Below, piece by piece: positions 10,621-19,860 of a stretch of DNA of 64,000 nucleotides. Under the pieces are notes generated by a model. It was not told the origin of the DNA. It did no database searches and worked only from the letters and a program-made list of their open reading frames with translations. Where the stretch lies: positions 2,788,001-2,852,000 of the forward strand of contig NZ_CP127407.1 in assembly GCF_030291075.1 (NCBI RefSeq), written 5' to 3'. Position numbers and translations under genes: made by a program. This stretch comes from Stenotrophomonas sp. 57 (GTDB lineage: Bacteria > Pseudomonadota > Gammaproteobacteria > Xanthomonadales > Xanthomonadaceae). Numbering within the stretch: the stretch's first letter is position 1; each line of letters begins with the position of its first letter.

Positions 10621-10633
10621 CGGATGCATGGCT

Positions 10634-11578
10634 TCAGCCTTCGTTGGCGACGCCGTGCGGCACGTGGCCGGCGGCCACGTGCTCGCGCGCACTGTCGATG
10701 TTGTGCTGCGAATCGTCGAAGAAGATGTCGGCACCGAAGGCCTGCAGGAACGGGCCCTTGTGACGGCCGCCCAGGAACAGCGCCTCGTCCAGGCGCACGC
10801 CCCACTCGCGCAGGGTGCGGATCACGCGCTCGTGCGCCGGTGCCGAGCGTGCGGTCACCAATGCGGTGCGGATCGGTGCGCTTTCGCCGGCCGGGAAGAC
10901 TTCCTGCAGCGTATGCAGGGCCGACAGGAAGCCGCGGAACGGGCCGCCACTGAGCGGTTCGCGGGCACGCTCGCGCTCGTGGCGGCCAAACGCTTCCACG
11001 CCCTGCTCGCGCGAAATGCGCTCGCTTTCATCACCGAAGATCACTGCGTCACCGTCAAAGGCGATGCGCAGCTGCCCGGCCGGGCGACCGGTATCGATCT
11101 GGTCGGCCGCCGCCGCAGCGGTTTCACCCGGCGGCTTGGGCAGGATGGTGGCCGCGGCGATGCCGTGGCGCAGTGCGCTGCGCACCGATTCCGGGTTGGC
11201 CGACAGGAACAGATCGGTACCGAATGGCTTCACGTACGGCCAGGTTGGCTCGCCGGCGGTGAATGTCGCGCGGATGATGCCCAGGCCGTAATGCTGGATC
11301 GAATTGAAGATGCGCAGGCCGGTATCGGCCGAATTGCGCGACAGCAGGATCACCTCGACCCGCGGGTTCTCCGGGCTGGCGCCCTGGTTCAGCGCCAGCA
11401 GCTTGCGCACCACCGGAAAGGCCACGCCGGGGCCGAGGATGTCGTCCTCATGCTGGCGCTGGAATTCGGCGTACGCCGCCACGCCATCACTCTCGAACAG
11501 CGCGTGGCTTTCCTCGAGGTCGAACAGCGCGCGCGAGGTCACCGCGACGGTCAGCAAACGGGGGGAGTTGTCGCCCAT
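10634..11578 (-). CDS. Cytosolic 5'-nucleotidase (5-nucleotidase family, cN-I-like)
   Basis: This 314-residue protein resembles the family of vertebrate cytosolic 5'-nucleotidase I and its bacterial relatives, which dephosphorylate nucleoside monophosphates. Visible motifs are VTSRALFDLEESHALFE at the N-terminus, IAFDGDAVIFGDESE near residue 150 (the FDGDAV box) and FFDDSQHNIDSA near 288. The ATG at 11578 is chosen because GAAGGA precedes it; earlier in-frame starts lack such a site. It lies 47 bp downstream of nadK in the same direction and is probably co-transcribed, which suggests a shared role in nucleotide balance. Confidence 0.88.
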   Translation of the reverse strand: MGDNSPRLLTVAVTSRALFDLEESHALFESDGVAAYAEFQRQHEDDILGPGVAFPVVRKLLALNQGASPENPRVEVILLSRNSADTGLRIFNSIQHYGLGIIRATFTAGEPTWPYVKPFGTDLFLSANPESVRSALRHGIAAATILPKPPGETAAAAADQIDTGRPAGQLRIAFDGDAVIFGDESERISREQGVEAFGRHERERAREPLSGGPFRGFLSALHTLQEVFPAGESAPIRTALVTARSAPAHERVIRTLREWGVRLDEALFLGGRHKGPFLQAFGADIFFDDSQHNIDSAREHVAAGHVPHGVANEG

Positions 11579-11625
11579 CGGTGGGGGTCCTTCAAGCGGT
11601 CGGCGGGGCCGGCCGCCCATTGTCC

Positions 11626-12399
11626 TCAAAAAACGAACTGTTCGCTCAGGATCCGGTCTTCCAGGTTGTGCTCCGGGTCGAACAGCAGGGTCACGCGGCG
11701 GTCCTTCGACTCGCGGATGGTCACCTCGACCACGTCGCGGGTCTCGTGCGAATCGGCGGTCACGCTGACCGGACGCTTGTACGGATCAAGCACGCGGAAG
11801 CGCACTTCGGTATCCGCCTTCAGGATCGCGCCGCGCCAGCGCCGTGGGCGATAGGGCGCCAACGGCGTCAGCGCGATGGTGTGCGAGCCCAGCGGCAGCA
11901 CGGGGCCATGCGCGGAATAGTTGTAGGCGGTGCTGCCGGCCGGGGTGGCCACCAGCACGCCGTCGCCGATCAGTTCGGCCACGCGCTCCTGGCCGTTCAG
12001 GTCGATGCCGATATGCGCGGCTTGCCGGGTCTGCCGCAGCAGCGAGACATCGTTGTAGGCCAGCGAACCGGTACTGGTGCCCGATTCGGTCAGCGCCACC
12101 ATTTCCAGCGGGCGCAGGTTGGCCGGTTCGGCGCGCGCAATGCGGGCCTGCACGTCATCATCGCCACGGTACTGGTTCATCAGGAAGCCGACGGTACCCA
12201 GCTTCATGCCGAACACCGGCTTGCCCAGGTGCCCGTGCCGATGCAGGGTCTGCAGCATGAAGCCGTCGCCACCCAGCGGGCACAGCACGTCGGCCTGCTC
12301 CGGCGTGTGATCGCCATAACGCGAAATCATCGCCGCGCGGGCCATCTGCGCAGGTTCGGTGGTGCTGGCCAGGAAAGCGATGCGGGGGGTGTCGCTCAT
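11626..12399 (-). CDS. nadK: NAD kinase
   Basis: This enzyme phosphorylates NAD to NADP with ATP (or polyphosphate). It has 257 residues, slightly shorter than the E. coli enzyme, as is common in this family branch. The GGDG motif is at residues 43-46, the NDVSLLRQ segment near 113-120, and the conserved [18 protein letters not shown] loop near 140-157. The ATG at 12399 directly precedes [13 protein letters not shown]. The upstream gap (12400-12693) holds a long palindrome and the GDH terminator. The 5'-nucleotidase gene follows. Confidence 0.95.
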   Translation of the reverse strand: MSDTPRIAFLASTTEPAQMARAAMISRYGDHTPEQADVLCPLGGDGFMLQTLHRHGHLGKPVFGMKLGTVGFLMNQYRGDDDVQARIARAEPANLRPLEMVALTESGTSTGSLAYNDVSLLRQTRQAAHIGIDLNGQERVAELIGDGVLVATPAGSTAYNYSAHGPVLPLGSHTIALTPLAPYRPRRWRGAILKADTEVRFRVLDPYKRPVSVTADSHETRDVVEVTIRESKDRRVTLLFDPEHNLEDRILSEQFVF

Positions 12400-12466
12400 C
12401 GGTGGATCCGGGGGGAAGGCATGAGGGAGAGCATAACCGAGCGCCGGGGGTTGGACCCTGCGCGGC

Positions 12467-12568
12467 GGATGACCGGCCCGTCCGCCGGGACACGCCGTAA
12501 ACCCATCCCTGGGGGCTCGGTCGCGCCATCCATGGCGCTCACGGTCCCGGCGGACGGGCCGGTCATCC
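12467..12568. repeat. Long inverted repeat with 52-nt conserved interior, copy A
   Basis: A perfect 25-bp stem (12467-12491 with 12544-12568) encloses exactly 52 nt. The interior starts ACGCCGTAAACCCATCCCTG and carries its own hairpin GCGCCAT-CC-ATGGCGC at 12523-12538. The same interior layout recurs at 46374-46425 and, inverted, at 46740-46791, with unrelated arm sequences. It lies 68 bp upstream of nadK, between nadK and the NAD-GDH terminator. I see no coding capacity here. Confidence 0.85.
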
Positions 12569-12616
12569 ACCTGGCAGGATGCCGGCCGGCCTCGGGTCAG
12601 TGATCGCAGAAAAGAA

Positions 12617-12650
12617 AGCAAAAACAGAACGGCCCCGCTTTCGCGGGGCC
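12617..12650 (-). terminator. Rho-independent terminator of the NAD-GDH gene
   Basis: Read on the minus strand, the stem GGCCCCGC-GAAA-GCGGGGCC (12631-12650) is followed by GTTCTGTTTTTGC. It lies 43 bp past the GDH stop codon. Confidence 0.85.
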
Positions 12651-12693
12651 GCTGTGTTTAACGCATGCCGGGCAGCGCCCGGCGTTACATCAC

Positions 12694-15600
12694 TTACGCA
12701 CCATGCGCGGCCAGCTGGCCCAGGCGCTGCACCGCGACCGAAACGGTCGGGTAGTCCAGGGTCTTCTGCTCGGCCAGTTCGGCCAGCATCGCCAGGGTGA
12801 AGCGCAGGCTGTTGTCGTCACGGCCCATCCAGGCTGCGACCTTGGCCTCCGCGCTGCCGCCCTTGGTGCCCAGCACCTGACCGGCCAGGTTGCGGTGGTT
12901 GGCCGCCAGTTCGTCACGCAGCACGCCACGTGCCACGGCGTGCCAACGGCCGTTGACCTCCAGCGCGTCGACCTGCTCGAACAGCCACGGCAGCTGCAGG
13001 GCATCGCCCAGGCGGAAGTGGACCTTGGATACGTCCACCGGCTTCAGCTTTCGGGTGCGGGCCAGTTCGATGATGTCGAACGCCGGCTCCAGGAAGTGCA
13101 GTTCGGCCAGCTGCTGCGCCAGCGCGGACGGCAGGCCCTTCTCCTTCCACTCGGCCACCAGGGCTTCGTAGGTCGGACGCTGCGAATCCGGCAGCACACC
13201 CGAGGCGACGCGGATGTCGTTGAACGGGCCCTGGTAGCGGTTGACCGCCTCGGTGATGCCCGGCATCGCGCCCGGGCGCGACAGCAGCCAACGCACGAAC
13301 GAACGCTGCAGCTTCCAGATCACTTCCAGTGCATCGATCTGCACCGATTCCGGCACCTTGCCGTCGAGCGCGTCGATCTGCGCCCACAGCGCGCGGGCAT
13401 CCAGCGTTTCGCGGCTGATGGTGTAGGCCTTGGCGACCTCGGCGATGGAACGGCCAGTGTCTTCCTGCATGCGCATCAGGAAGGTGGCGCCCATGCGGTT
13501 GATGGTCTGGTTGGTCACGGCCGTGGCGATGATTTCGCGCTTCAGGCGGTGACGCTCCATCGCGTCGGCGTACTTCTTCTGCAGCGGGGTCGGGAAGTAG
13601 CGCTGCAGTTCCTTGGACAGGTACGGATCTTCCGGAATATCCGAATCCAGCAGCTGGTTGAACGCCACCAGCTTGGAGTAGGACAGCAGCACCGACAGCT
13701 CCGGACGGGTCAGGCCCTGGCCGCGTGCCTTGCGCTGGGACAGCTCGGCATCGGACGGCAGGAACTCGATCTGGCGATCCAGCAGGCCCTGCTGTTCCAG
13801 CGTGCGGATGAAGTGCTGCTTGGAACCCAGGCGCTTGACCGCCATCCGCTCCATCAGGCTCAGCGCCTGGTTCTGGCGGTAGTTGTCGTTGAGCACCAGC
13901 TCGGCGACTTCATCGGTCATCGAGGCCAGCAGCTTGTTGCGCTGCTCGACGGTCAGCTTCTTGGCCCGCACCACATCGTTGAGCAGGATCTTGATGTTGA
14001 CTTCGTGGTCGGAGGTGTCCACGCCGGCCGAGTTGTCGATGAAGTCGGTGTTGAGCAGCACGCCAGCCTGGGCGGCTTCGATGCGGCCCAGCTGGGTCAT
14101 GCCCAGGTTGCCGCCTTCGCCCACCACCTTGCAGCGCAGCTCGCCACCGTTCACGCGCAGCGCGTTGTTGGCGCGGTCGCCGACATCGCTGTGCTGCTCG
14201 CTGGCGGCCTTGACGTAGGTACCGATGCCACCGTTCCACAGCAGGTCGACCGGCGCCTTCAGGATCGCGCTCATCAGATCGTTCGGCGACAGCGCCTTGA
14301 CGTTGTCGTCCAGGCCCAGCGCTTCGCGCACCTGCGGGGTGATCTCGATCGACTTCAGGCTGCGCGGATAGACGCCGCCGCCCTTGCTGATCAGCTTGGC
14401 GTCGTAGTCCGCCCAGCTCGAACGCGGCACGGTGAACAGGCGCTCACGTTCGACGAACGTGGTGGCCGCATCCGGGTTCGGGTCCAGGAAGATGTGGCGA
14501 TGATCGAAGGCAGCGACCAGGCGGATGTGGCGCGACAGCAGCATGCCGTTGCCGAACACGTCGCCGGACATGTCGCCGACACCGACCGCGGTGAAGTCCT
14601 GGGTCTGGCTGTCACGGCCCAGCGCACGGAAGTGGCGCTTGACCGACTCCCACGCACCGCGTGCGGTGATGCCCATGCCCTTGTGGTCGTAGCCGACCGA
14701 ACCACCGGAGGCGAACGCATCGCCCATCCAGAAGCCGTGCGCGATGGCCAGGCCATTGGCGATGTCGGAGAAGGTCGCGGTGCCCTTGTCGGCGGCCACC
14801 ACCAGGTACGGATCGTCCATGTCGTGGCGCACGACATCCACCGGCGGCACGATCTTGTTGTTGACGATGTTGTCGGTGATGTCCAGCAGGCCCTGGATGA
14901 ACAGCTTGTAGCAGGCCACGCCATTGGCGAAGACTGCATCGCGGTCACCATTGGCCGGCGGGGTCTTGGCGAAGAAGCCGCCCTTCGCGCCGACCGGCAC
15001 GATGACGGTGTTCTTGACCATCTGCGCCTTGACCAGGCCCAGCACTTCGGTACGGAAGTCTTCGCGACGATCCGACCAGCGCAGGCCACCACGGGCCACG
15101 GCACCAAAGCGCAGGTGGGTACCTTCCACGCGCGGGCCGTAGACGAAGATTTCGCGGTACGGACGCGGCTTCGGCAGGTCCGGCACCAGCGCCGAATCGA
15201 ACTTGAAGCTGATGACATGGCCGTGCTGGCCGTTGGCATCGGTCTGGTAGTAGCTGGTACGCAGCGTCGCGTCGATCACGCCCATGAACGAGCGCAGGAT
15301 GCGGTCCTCGTCCAGGCTGGACACGCGGTCCATCAGCTTCAGCAGCGCATCGCGCGCGGCCTGCATCTGCGCGTCGCGGTCACCCTTGCGGGCGTCGACC
15401 ACGGTCTTGAGCACCTTCAGGGTGGCGTCGTCGCCAGCAGCCAGCACATCGAAGTGGGCCTTCAGCTGGGCCTGGCCAGCCGCGATGTCGTCCTTGCTTT
15501 CATGGCCGGTGGCCGGATCGAAGCGGGCCTCGAACAGCTCGACCAGCAGGCGGGCCAGCAGCGGGTAGCGCGCGAAGGTGCCTTCCACGTAAGCCTGCGA

Positions 15601-17670
15601 GAACGGCACGCCGGTCTGCAGCAGGTACTTGCAGTAGCCACGCAGCATGGCGACCTGGCGCCAGTGCAGGCCAGCGGCCAGCACCAGGCGGTTGAAGCCG
15701 TCGTTCTCGGCATCGCCGTGCCAGACGCGGGCGAAGGTCTCGCCGAAGGCTTCATCGACGCTGGCGGCATCGATCGCGCCGGCGGTCGATTCGACCTCGA
15801 AGTCCTGCACGTACACCGGCGCGTTGTCGACCGACAGGCGGTACGGACGCTCGGCGATCACGCGCAGGCCCATGTTTTCCATCATCGGCAGCGCGTCCGA
15901 CAGCGGAATGTCGTCCAGCTGGCGGTACAGCTTCAGGCGCAGGCCATCACCGCTTTCGCGCGGCACGGCCTGCAGGCTCAGGCGCAGGTCGTCCGGGCCG
16001 GTCAGCGCGTCAAGCTGGCTGACATCGTTGGCGGCAACGGCGGTGCTGTTGTCTTCGATGTAGCCGGCCGGCAGCGCCTTGCCGATGCGGGCGGCGATGC
16101 GCAGGCCTTCGGTCTCGCCATGGCGGGACACCAGCGCTTCACGCAGGTCGTCCTGCCAGTTGCGCAGCACCTGGGCCAGCTTCTGCTCCAGTTCTGCGGT
16201 ATCGACGTCGAGCATTTCACCGGGCTTCGGGCGCACGATCAGGTGCACCTGGGCCAGCGGCGATTCGCCCAGCACCACCGAGCTGTCGACGTACTCGCCG
16301 TGCAGCGCGTCCTTCAGCATCGCTTCGATGCGCAGGCGCACGTCGGTGTTGAAGCGCTCGCGCGGCAGGTAGACCAGCGCGGAAATGAAACGGCTGTACT
16401 TGTCGCGGCGCAGGAACAGGCGGCTGCGCACGCGCTCCTGCAGGCCCAGCACGCCCATCGCGGTGCGGAACAGTTCGTCCTCGCTGGACTGGAACAGTTC
16501 TTCGCGCGGCAGGGTTTCTAGGATGTGGCGCAGGGCCTTGCCGCTGTGACTGGCCGGAGCCAGGCCCGACTGCTTCATCACGTGCTCATGGCGCTGGCGC
16601 ACCAGCGGGATTTCCCACGGGCGACGGTTGTAGGCGCTGGAGGTGAACAGGCCGAGGAAGCGCTGCTCGCCGATGATCTTGCCCCTGGCGTCGAATTCAA
16701 GCACGCCGATGTAGTCCATGTAGCCGGCGCGGTGCACGCGCGAACGGGCATTGGTCTTGGTCAGGATCAGCGCGTCCTTCAGGCCGGACGTGGCGTTCAG
16801 GCCCTGCGCGGCCAAGGTCTTGACCGGACGGGCAGCGGACTTGTCCTTGCCACGCATCAGGCCCAGGCCGGTGTCGTTCAGCGGCGCCAGCACGTCTTCC
16901 TTGCCCTGCTTCTCGACGCGGTACTCGCGGTAGCCGAAGAAGGTGAAGTGGTTGTCGGCGGCCCAGCGCAGGAATTCCTGTGCTTCCTTGCGCGAGGCGT
17001 CGTCGACGGGCAGTTGGCGCTTGCCCAGGTCGTCGGCCAGCGCCAGCGCCTTGTCCTTCATCAGCTGCCAATCGCGCACGATCGCGCGCACTTCCTCCAG
17101 CGCCTTGTTGATGGCCTGTTCGATGGCGGCCATGGCTTCGGCCGGTTGGCGGTCGATCTCCAGCAGCATCACCGACTCGGCATCACCCTCGCCGACCTTG
17201 ACCAGCTTGCCGGCCTTGTCGCGGGTGAAGCGCAGCACCGGGTGGCCCAGCACGTGGACACCCACGCCCTGTTCGGCCAGGGACATGGTGACGGTATCAA
17301 CCAGGAACGGCATGTCGTCGTTGACGATCTGCAGCACGGTGTGCGGCGATTCCCAACCGTTGGCCTTCGCGGTCGGATTGAACGCGCGGACGTTGGCCTT
17401 GCCGGCCTTGCGGGCCCGGGCGAATTCCAGCGTCTCAGCCGCGAGAGCGGCCCACTCTTCAGCGCTGTGGTGCGGGAACTCGTCCGACTCCATGCGCTTG
17501 TAGAAGTCAGTGGCGAAGGCCACTGCTTCGGCCTGTGCGGCCGCGGGGTAGCGCTTGCGCAATGCCGTGTACACCGGCTCCAGGGAGAAACCAGCGGTCA
17601 CTGCGACCTCCGACTCTGCTGGTTTGGTCTTGTTTTTCACGGTCTTGGCTGCGGTTTTTTGCGGTTTCAT
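12694..17670 (-). CDS. gdhB: NAD-specific glutamate dehydrogenase, 180-kDa class
   Basis: This giant NAD-dependent glutamate dehydrogenase oxidatively deaminates glutamate to 2-oxoglutarate, linking amino-acid catabolism to the TCA cycle. The 1658 residues match the roughly 1,600-residue class found in Pseudomonas and Streptomyces. The N-terminal half holds the regulatory ACT-like region (VLQIVNDDMPFLVDTVTMSL near residues 110-130). The catalytic core lies in the C-terminal half, with VIVPVGAKGGFFAKTPP near 884-900 and VDLLWNGGIGTYVKA near 1140-1155. The N-terminus is lysine- and alanine-rich. It is monocistronic, with its own terminator. The TetR gene is divergent across about 250 bp. Confidence 0.96.
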   Translation of the reverse strand: MKPQKTAAKTVKNKTKPAESEVAVTAGFSLEPVYTALRKRYPAAAQAEAVAFATDFYKRMESDEFPHHSAEEWAALAAETLEFARARKAGKANVRAFNPTAKANGWESPHTVLQIVNDDMPFLVDTVTMSLAEQGVGVHVLGHPVLRFTRDKAGKLVKVGEGDAESVMLLEIDRQPAEAMAAIEQAINKALEEVRAIVRDWQLMKDKALALADDLGKRQLPVDDASRKEAQEFLRWAADNHFTFFGYREYRVEKQGKEDVLAPLNDTGLGLMRGKDKSAARPVKTLAAQGLNATSGLKDALILTKTNARSRVHRAGYMDYIGVLEFDARGKIIGEQRFLGLFTSSAYNRRPWEIPLVRQRHEHVMKQSGLAPASHSGKALRHILETLPREELFQSSEDELFRTAMGVLGLQERVRSRLFLRRDKYSRFISALVYLPRERFNTDVRLRIEAMLKDALHGEYVDSSVVLGESPLAQVHLIVRPKPGEMLDVDTAELEQKLAQVLRNWQDDLREALVSRHGETEGLRIAARIGKALPAGYIEDNSTAVAANDVSQLDALTGPDDLRLSLQAVPRESGDGLRLKLYRQLDDIPLSDALPMMENMGLRVIAERPYRLSVDNAPVYVQDFEVESTAGAIDAASVDEAFGETFARVWHGDAENDGFNRLVLAAGLHWRQVAMLRGYCKYLLQTGVPFSQAYVEGTFARYPLLARLLVELFEARFDPATGHESKDDIAAGQAQLKAHFDVLAAGDDATLKVLKTVVDARKGDRDAQMQAARDALLKLMDRVSSLDEDRILRSFMGVIDATLRTSYYQTDANGQHGHVISFKFDSALVPDLPKPRPYREIFVYGPRVEGTHLRFGAVARGGLRWSDRREDFRTEVLGLVKAQMVKNTVIVPVGAKGGFFAKTPPANGDRDAVFANGVACYKLFIQGLLDITDNIVNNKIVPPVDVVRHDMDDPYLVVAADKGTATFSDIANGLAIAHGFWMGDAFASGGSVGYDHKGMGITARGAWESVKRHFRALGRDSQTQDFTAVGVGDMSGDVFGNGMLLSRHIRLVAAFDHRHIFLDPNPDAATTFVERERLFTVPRSSWADYDAKLISKGGGVYPRSLKSIEITPQVREALGLDDNVKALSPNDLMSAILKAPVDLLWNGGIGTYVKAASEQHSDVGDRANNALRVNGGELRCKVVGEGGNLGMTQLGRIEAAQAGVLLNTDFIDNSAGVDTSDHEVNIKILLNDVVRAKKLTVEQRNKLLASMTDEVAELVLNDNYRQNQALSLMERMAVKRLGSKQHFIRTLEQQGLLDRQIEFLPSDAELSQRKARGQGLTRPELSVLLSYSKLVAFNQLLDSDIPEDPYLSKELQRYFPTPLQKKYADAMERHRLKREIIATAVTNQTINRMGATFLMRMQEDTGRSIAEVAKAYTISRETLDARALWAQIDALDGKVPESVQIDALEVIWKLQRSFVRWLLSRPGAMPGITEAVNRYQGPFNDIRVASGVLPDSQRPTYEALVAEWKEKGLPSALAQQLAELHFLEPAFDIIELARTRKLKPVDVSKVHFRLGDALQLPWLFEQVDALEVNGRWHAVARGVLRDELAANHRNLAGQVLGTKGGSAEAKVAAWMGRDDNSLRFTLAMLAELAEQKTLDYPTVSVAVQRLGQLAAHGA

Positions 17671-17884
17671 GGCAGAGCGATGCGCTTGCTCAGTTGGGAA
17701 AATGAAATTGTAGCCCTACCGCACGAAAAGGCCTTGCTGCAGGACGGAATAAGCAGATTCGGGTTTGCTGCGGTTTAGACGCCTATTCAGTTCGTGCCGG
17801 TAGGGTGCTGGCGTCGGTTTCAGCACTGCCGACAGAATCGGCAAAACGTGTTACCGGAAGACACACGCGGCGACACCGATGCGA

Positions 17885-17916
17885 TTCCACAATCCTGAAC
17901 TGGACGGTATAGTCCA
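17885..17916 (+). promoter_or_regulatory. Promoter with overlapping inverted-repeat operator for the TetR-RND operon
   Basis: A -35-like TTCCAC (17885-17890) is separated by 17 bp from a -10-like TATAGT (17908-17913). A perfect inverted repeat TGGAC-N6-GTCCA (17901-17916) overlaps the -10. This arrangement is typical of an autorepressing TetR site. The predicted transcription start falls at about 17920, directly before the GTG at 17921. This is inferred from sequence only. Confidence 0.6.
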
Positions 17917-17920
17917 CCGC

Positions 17921-18577
17921 GTGAACCCGGCCTACCTTCCCGTTGCCCTCGACGCACGCGATGAGCGCGTGTTCGATGCCGTGCGCGAACTGCTGGCCCA
18001 GCAGGGAATGCAGATGAGCATGGATGCGGTGGCCCAGCACGCCGGCTGCTCCAAGCAGACCCTGTACTCGCGCTACGGCAGCAAGCAGGACCTGCTGCGC
18101 CGGGTGATGCAGCGCCATGTCGGCCACGCCACCGGCGCCATGGTCCGTGCACTCCGCACTGACGACCTGCGTGCCAGCCTTCTCCAGTTCGCCACCGATT
18201 TCCTGGAGCATTTCAACCAACCGCACGTAGGACAGGCCTGCCGGCTGATTGCTGCCGATGCGGCCCAGTTTCCCGAAGAGGCGCGTACGCTGTACCGGCA
18301 TGGGGCCGGCGCGCTGACGCTTCATCTTGCTGAATGGATTGAAACCGTTTGCAGGAAGGGTCAGCTGCGGCATGACGACCCGCACTTCATGGCCGAACTG
18401 CTGCTGAGCATGATCGCCGGTCAGGATTTCGACAAACAGCGCTTCCATACCCCCCATCGTGATGACGCGCTGTTGCGTCGGCGCTGGGCAGAGTTCTCCG
18501 TCGACAGCTTCCTGCGCGCCTTCGCGCCACAGCCGTCGCCGGCCCCGTCTACAAACCAACCCCGGAGTTCCTCCTGA
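17921..18577 (+). CDS. TetR/AcrR-family regulator of the adjacent efflux system
   Basis: This 218-residue regulator has an N-terminal helix-turn-helix (MSMDAVAQHAGCSKQTLYSR at about residues 30-49) followed by YGSKQDLL, the classic TetR recognition region. The rest is a ligand-binding domain of the AcrR_C type. I chose the GTG at 17921. An in-frame ATG at 17879 lies upstream of the likely promoter and operator, so it could not be on the transcript. The stop codon overlaps the start of the membrane-fusion gene (ATGA), so the regulator is the first gene of the operon it probably represses. TetR-regulated RND pairs of this layout in S. maltophilia include the Sme systems; I cannot assign which one. 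Confidence 0.85.
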   Translation: MNPAYLPVALDARDERVFDAVRELLAQQGMQMSMDAVAQHAGCSKQTLYSRYGSKQDLLRRVMQRHVGHATGAMVRALRTDDLRASLLQFATDFLEHFNQPHVGQACRLIAADAAQFPEEARTLYRHGAGALTLHLAEWIETVCRKGQLRHDDPHFMAELLLSMIAGQDFDKQRFHTPHRDDALLRRRWAEFSVDSFLRAFAPQPSPAPSTNQPRSSS

Positions 18578-19845
18578 TGACCGCCCCACTCCGCACCCTT
18601 GCCTTGACGTGCGCCGTTGCTGTCGCGCTGGCTGCCTGCAAGAAGCCGGAACAGCAGACGCCCCCGCCGCCGGAGGTGGGCGTGATCGACGCCAGGCCGC
18701 AGACCCTGCCGCTGCAGCGCGAGCTGGTCGGCCGCCTGTCGCCGTTCCGCAGCGCCGACGTGCGCGCGCGCGTGCCGGGCGTGCTGCTCAAGCGCGTCTA
18801 CCAGGAAGGCTCCCAGGTCAAGCAGGGCCAGACCCTGTTCCTGATCGACCCGGCGCCGCTGCGTGCTTCGCTCAACGCCTCCGAGGCCCAGCTGGCCTCG
18901 GCCCGCGCCACCTACGCCAACGCCAAGGTCGCCGCCGATCGCGCGCGCTCGCTGGCCCCGCAGCAGTTCGTCTCCAAGTCCGACCTGGACAACGCCGAAT
19001 CGGCCGAGCGCACTGCGCTGGCCGCCGTCAAGCAGGCCGAAGCGGCAGTGACCTCCTCGCGGATCAACCTGGGCTACGCCGAAGTGACCGCGCCGATCAG
19101 TGGCGTGGCCAACAAGCAGCAGGTCACCGAGGGCGCGCTGGTCGGCCAGGGCGATGTGACCCTGCTGACCACCGTCGACCAGCTCGACCCGCTGTATGTG
19201 AACTTCTCGCTCAGCGTGGATGAGCTGACCCAACTGCGTGCGCAGCAGGCCAAGGGCGCGCTGGCGCTGTCCGGCGACGGCAAGGCCACGGTGGCCGTGA
19301 AGCTGGCCGATGGCAGCACCTACAGCGAGCCGGGCACGCTGGACTTCTCCTCGACCACGGTCGATCCGGCCACCGGCGCGGTGTCGCTGCGTGCGCTGCT
19401 GCCGAACCCGCAGCAGATCCTGCTGCCCGGTGCCTTCGTCAGCTTCCAGGCCAACCTGGGCGAGCGCAACAACGCCTATCTGGTGCCGCAGCAGGCCCTG
19501 CTGCGTGACACCACCGGCGGCTACGTGATGGTGGTCGGCGCCGACGGCAAGGTCGTGCGCAAGAACGTGAAGACCGATGGCGCGCAGAACGGCAACTGGC
19601 TGGTCAGCGACGGCCTGGCCGCCGGTGACAAGGTGATCGTGGCGGGCGTGCAGAAGGTCAAGGAAGGCGCACCGGCGGTGGCCAAGCCGTGGACCCCGGG
19701 GCAGGACGCCAGCGGCAAGCCCGCCGCGGGCGGCGCCGCGCCGGCAGGTGCTGCACCGGCCGCAGGCAAGGCACCGGCCGACGCGGCCAAGCCCGAGCAG
19801 GCCGATGCGGCCAAGCCGGCCGCCACCGATTCGAACAAGCAGTAA
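18577..19845 (+). CDS. RND efflux periplasmic adaptor (membrane fusion protein)
   Basis: This is the adaptor of a tripartite drug-efflux pump, connecting the inner-membrane pump to an outer-membrane channel. The 422-residue protein begins with a lipoprotein signal (lipobox LAAC, Cys at residue 21). Next come barrel-sandwich halves (ADVRARVPGVLLKRVYQEGS and LGYAEVTAPISGV), an alpha-hairpin between about residues 95 and 160, and a beta-barrel. The last 45 residues are an unusual Ala/Pro/Lys-rich tail. It overlaps the TetR stop and precedes the pump gene by 15 bp. Confidence 0.95.
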   Translation: MTAPLRTLALTCAVAVALAACKKPEQQTPPPPEVGVIDARPQTLPLQRELVGRLSPFRSADVRARVPGVLLKRVYQEGSQVKQGQTLFLIDPAPLRASLNASEAQLASARATYANAKVAADRARSLAPQQFVSKSDLDNAESAERTALAAVKQAEAAVTSSRINLGYAEVTAPISGVANKQQVTEGALVGQGDVTLLTTVDQLDPLYVNFSLSVDELTQLRAQQAKGALALSGDGKATVAVKLADGSTYSEPGTLDFSSTTVDPATGAVSLRALLPNPQQILLPGAFVSFQANLGERNNAYLVPQQALLRDTTGGYVMVVGADGKVVRKNVKTDGAQNGNWLVSDGLAAGDKVIVAGVQKVKEGAPAVAKPWTPGQDASGKPAAGGAAPAGAAPAAGKAPADAAKPEQADAAKPAATDSNKQ

Positions 19846-19860
19846 CGGGAACCTTCCGTC

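Noticed and set aside
12400..12693. Riboswitch upstream of nadK
   Set aside because: The gap is explained by the long inverted repeat and the GDH terminator; no conserved aptamer pattern is visible by eye.
12703..16521. Very long open reading frame on the plus strand, antisense to the NAD-GDH gene
   Set aside because: Its product is a repetitive, histidine/glutamine/arginine-rich chain with no domain. It mirrors the codon positions of the well-supported minus-strand gene, which in GC-rich DNA leaves the opposite strand nearly free of stops.
17879..17920. ATG at 17879 as the TetR start
   Set aside because: It precedes a good promoter and an inverted repeat, so the codons before 17921 would not be on the transcript. 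I still record it as a possible annotation alternative.
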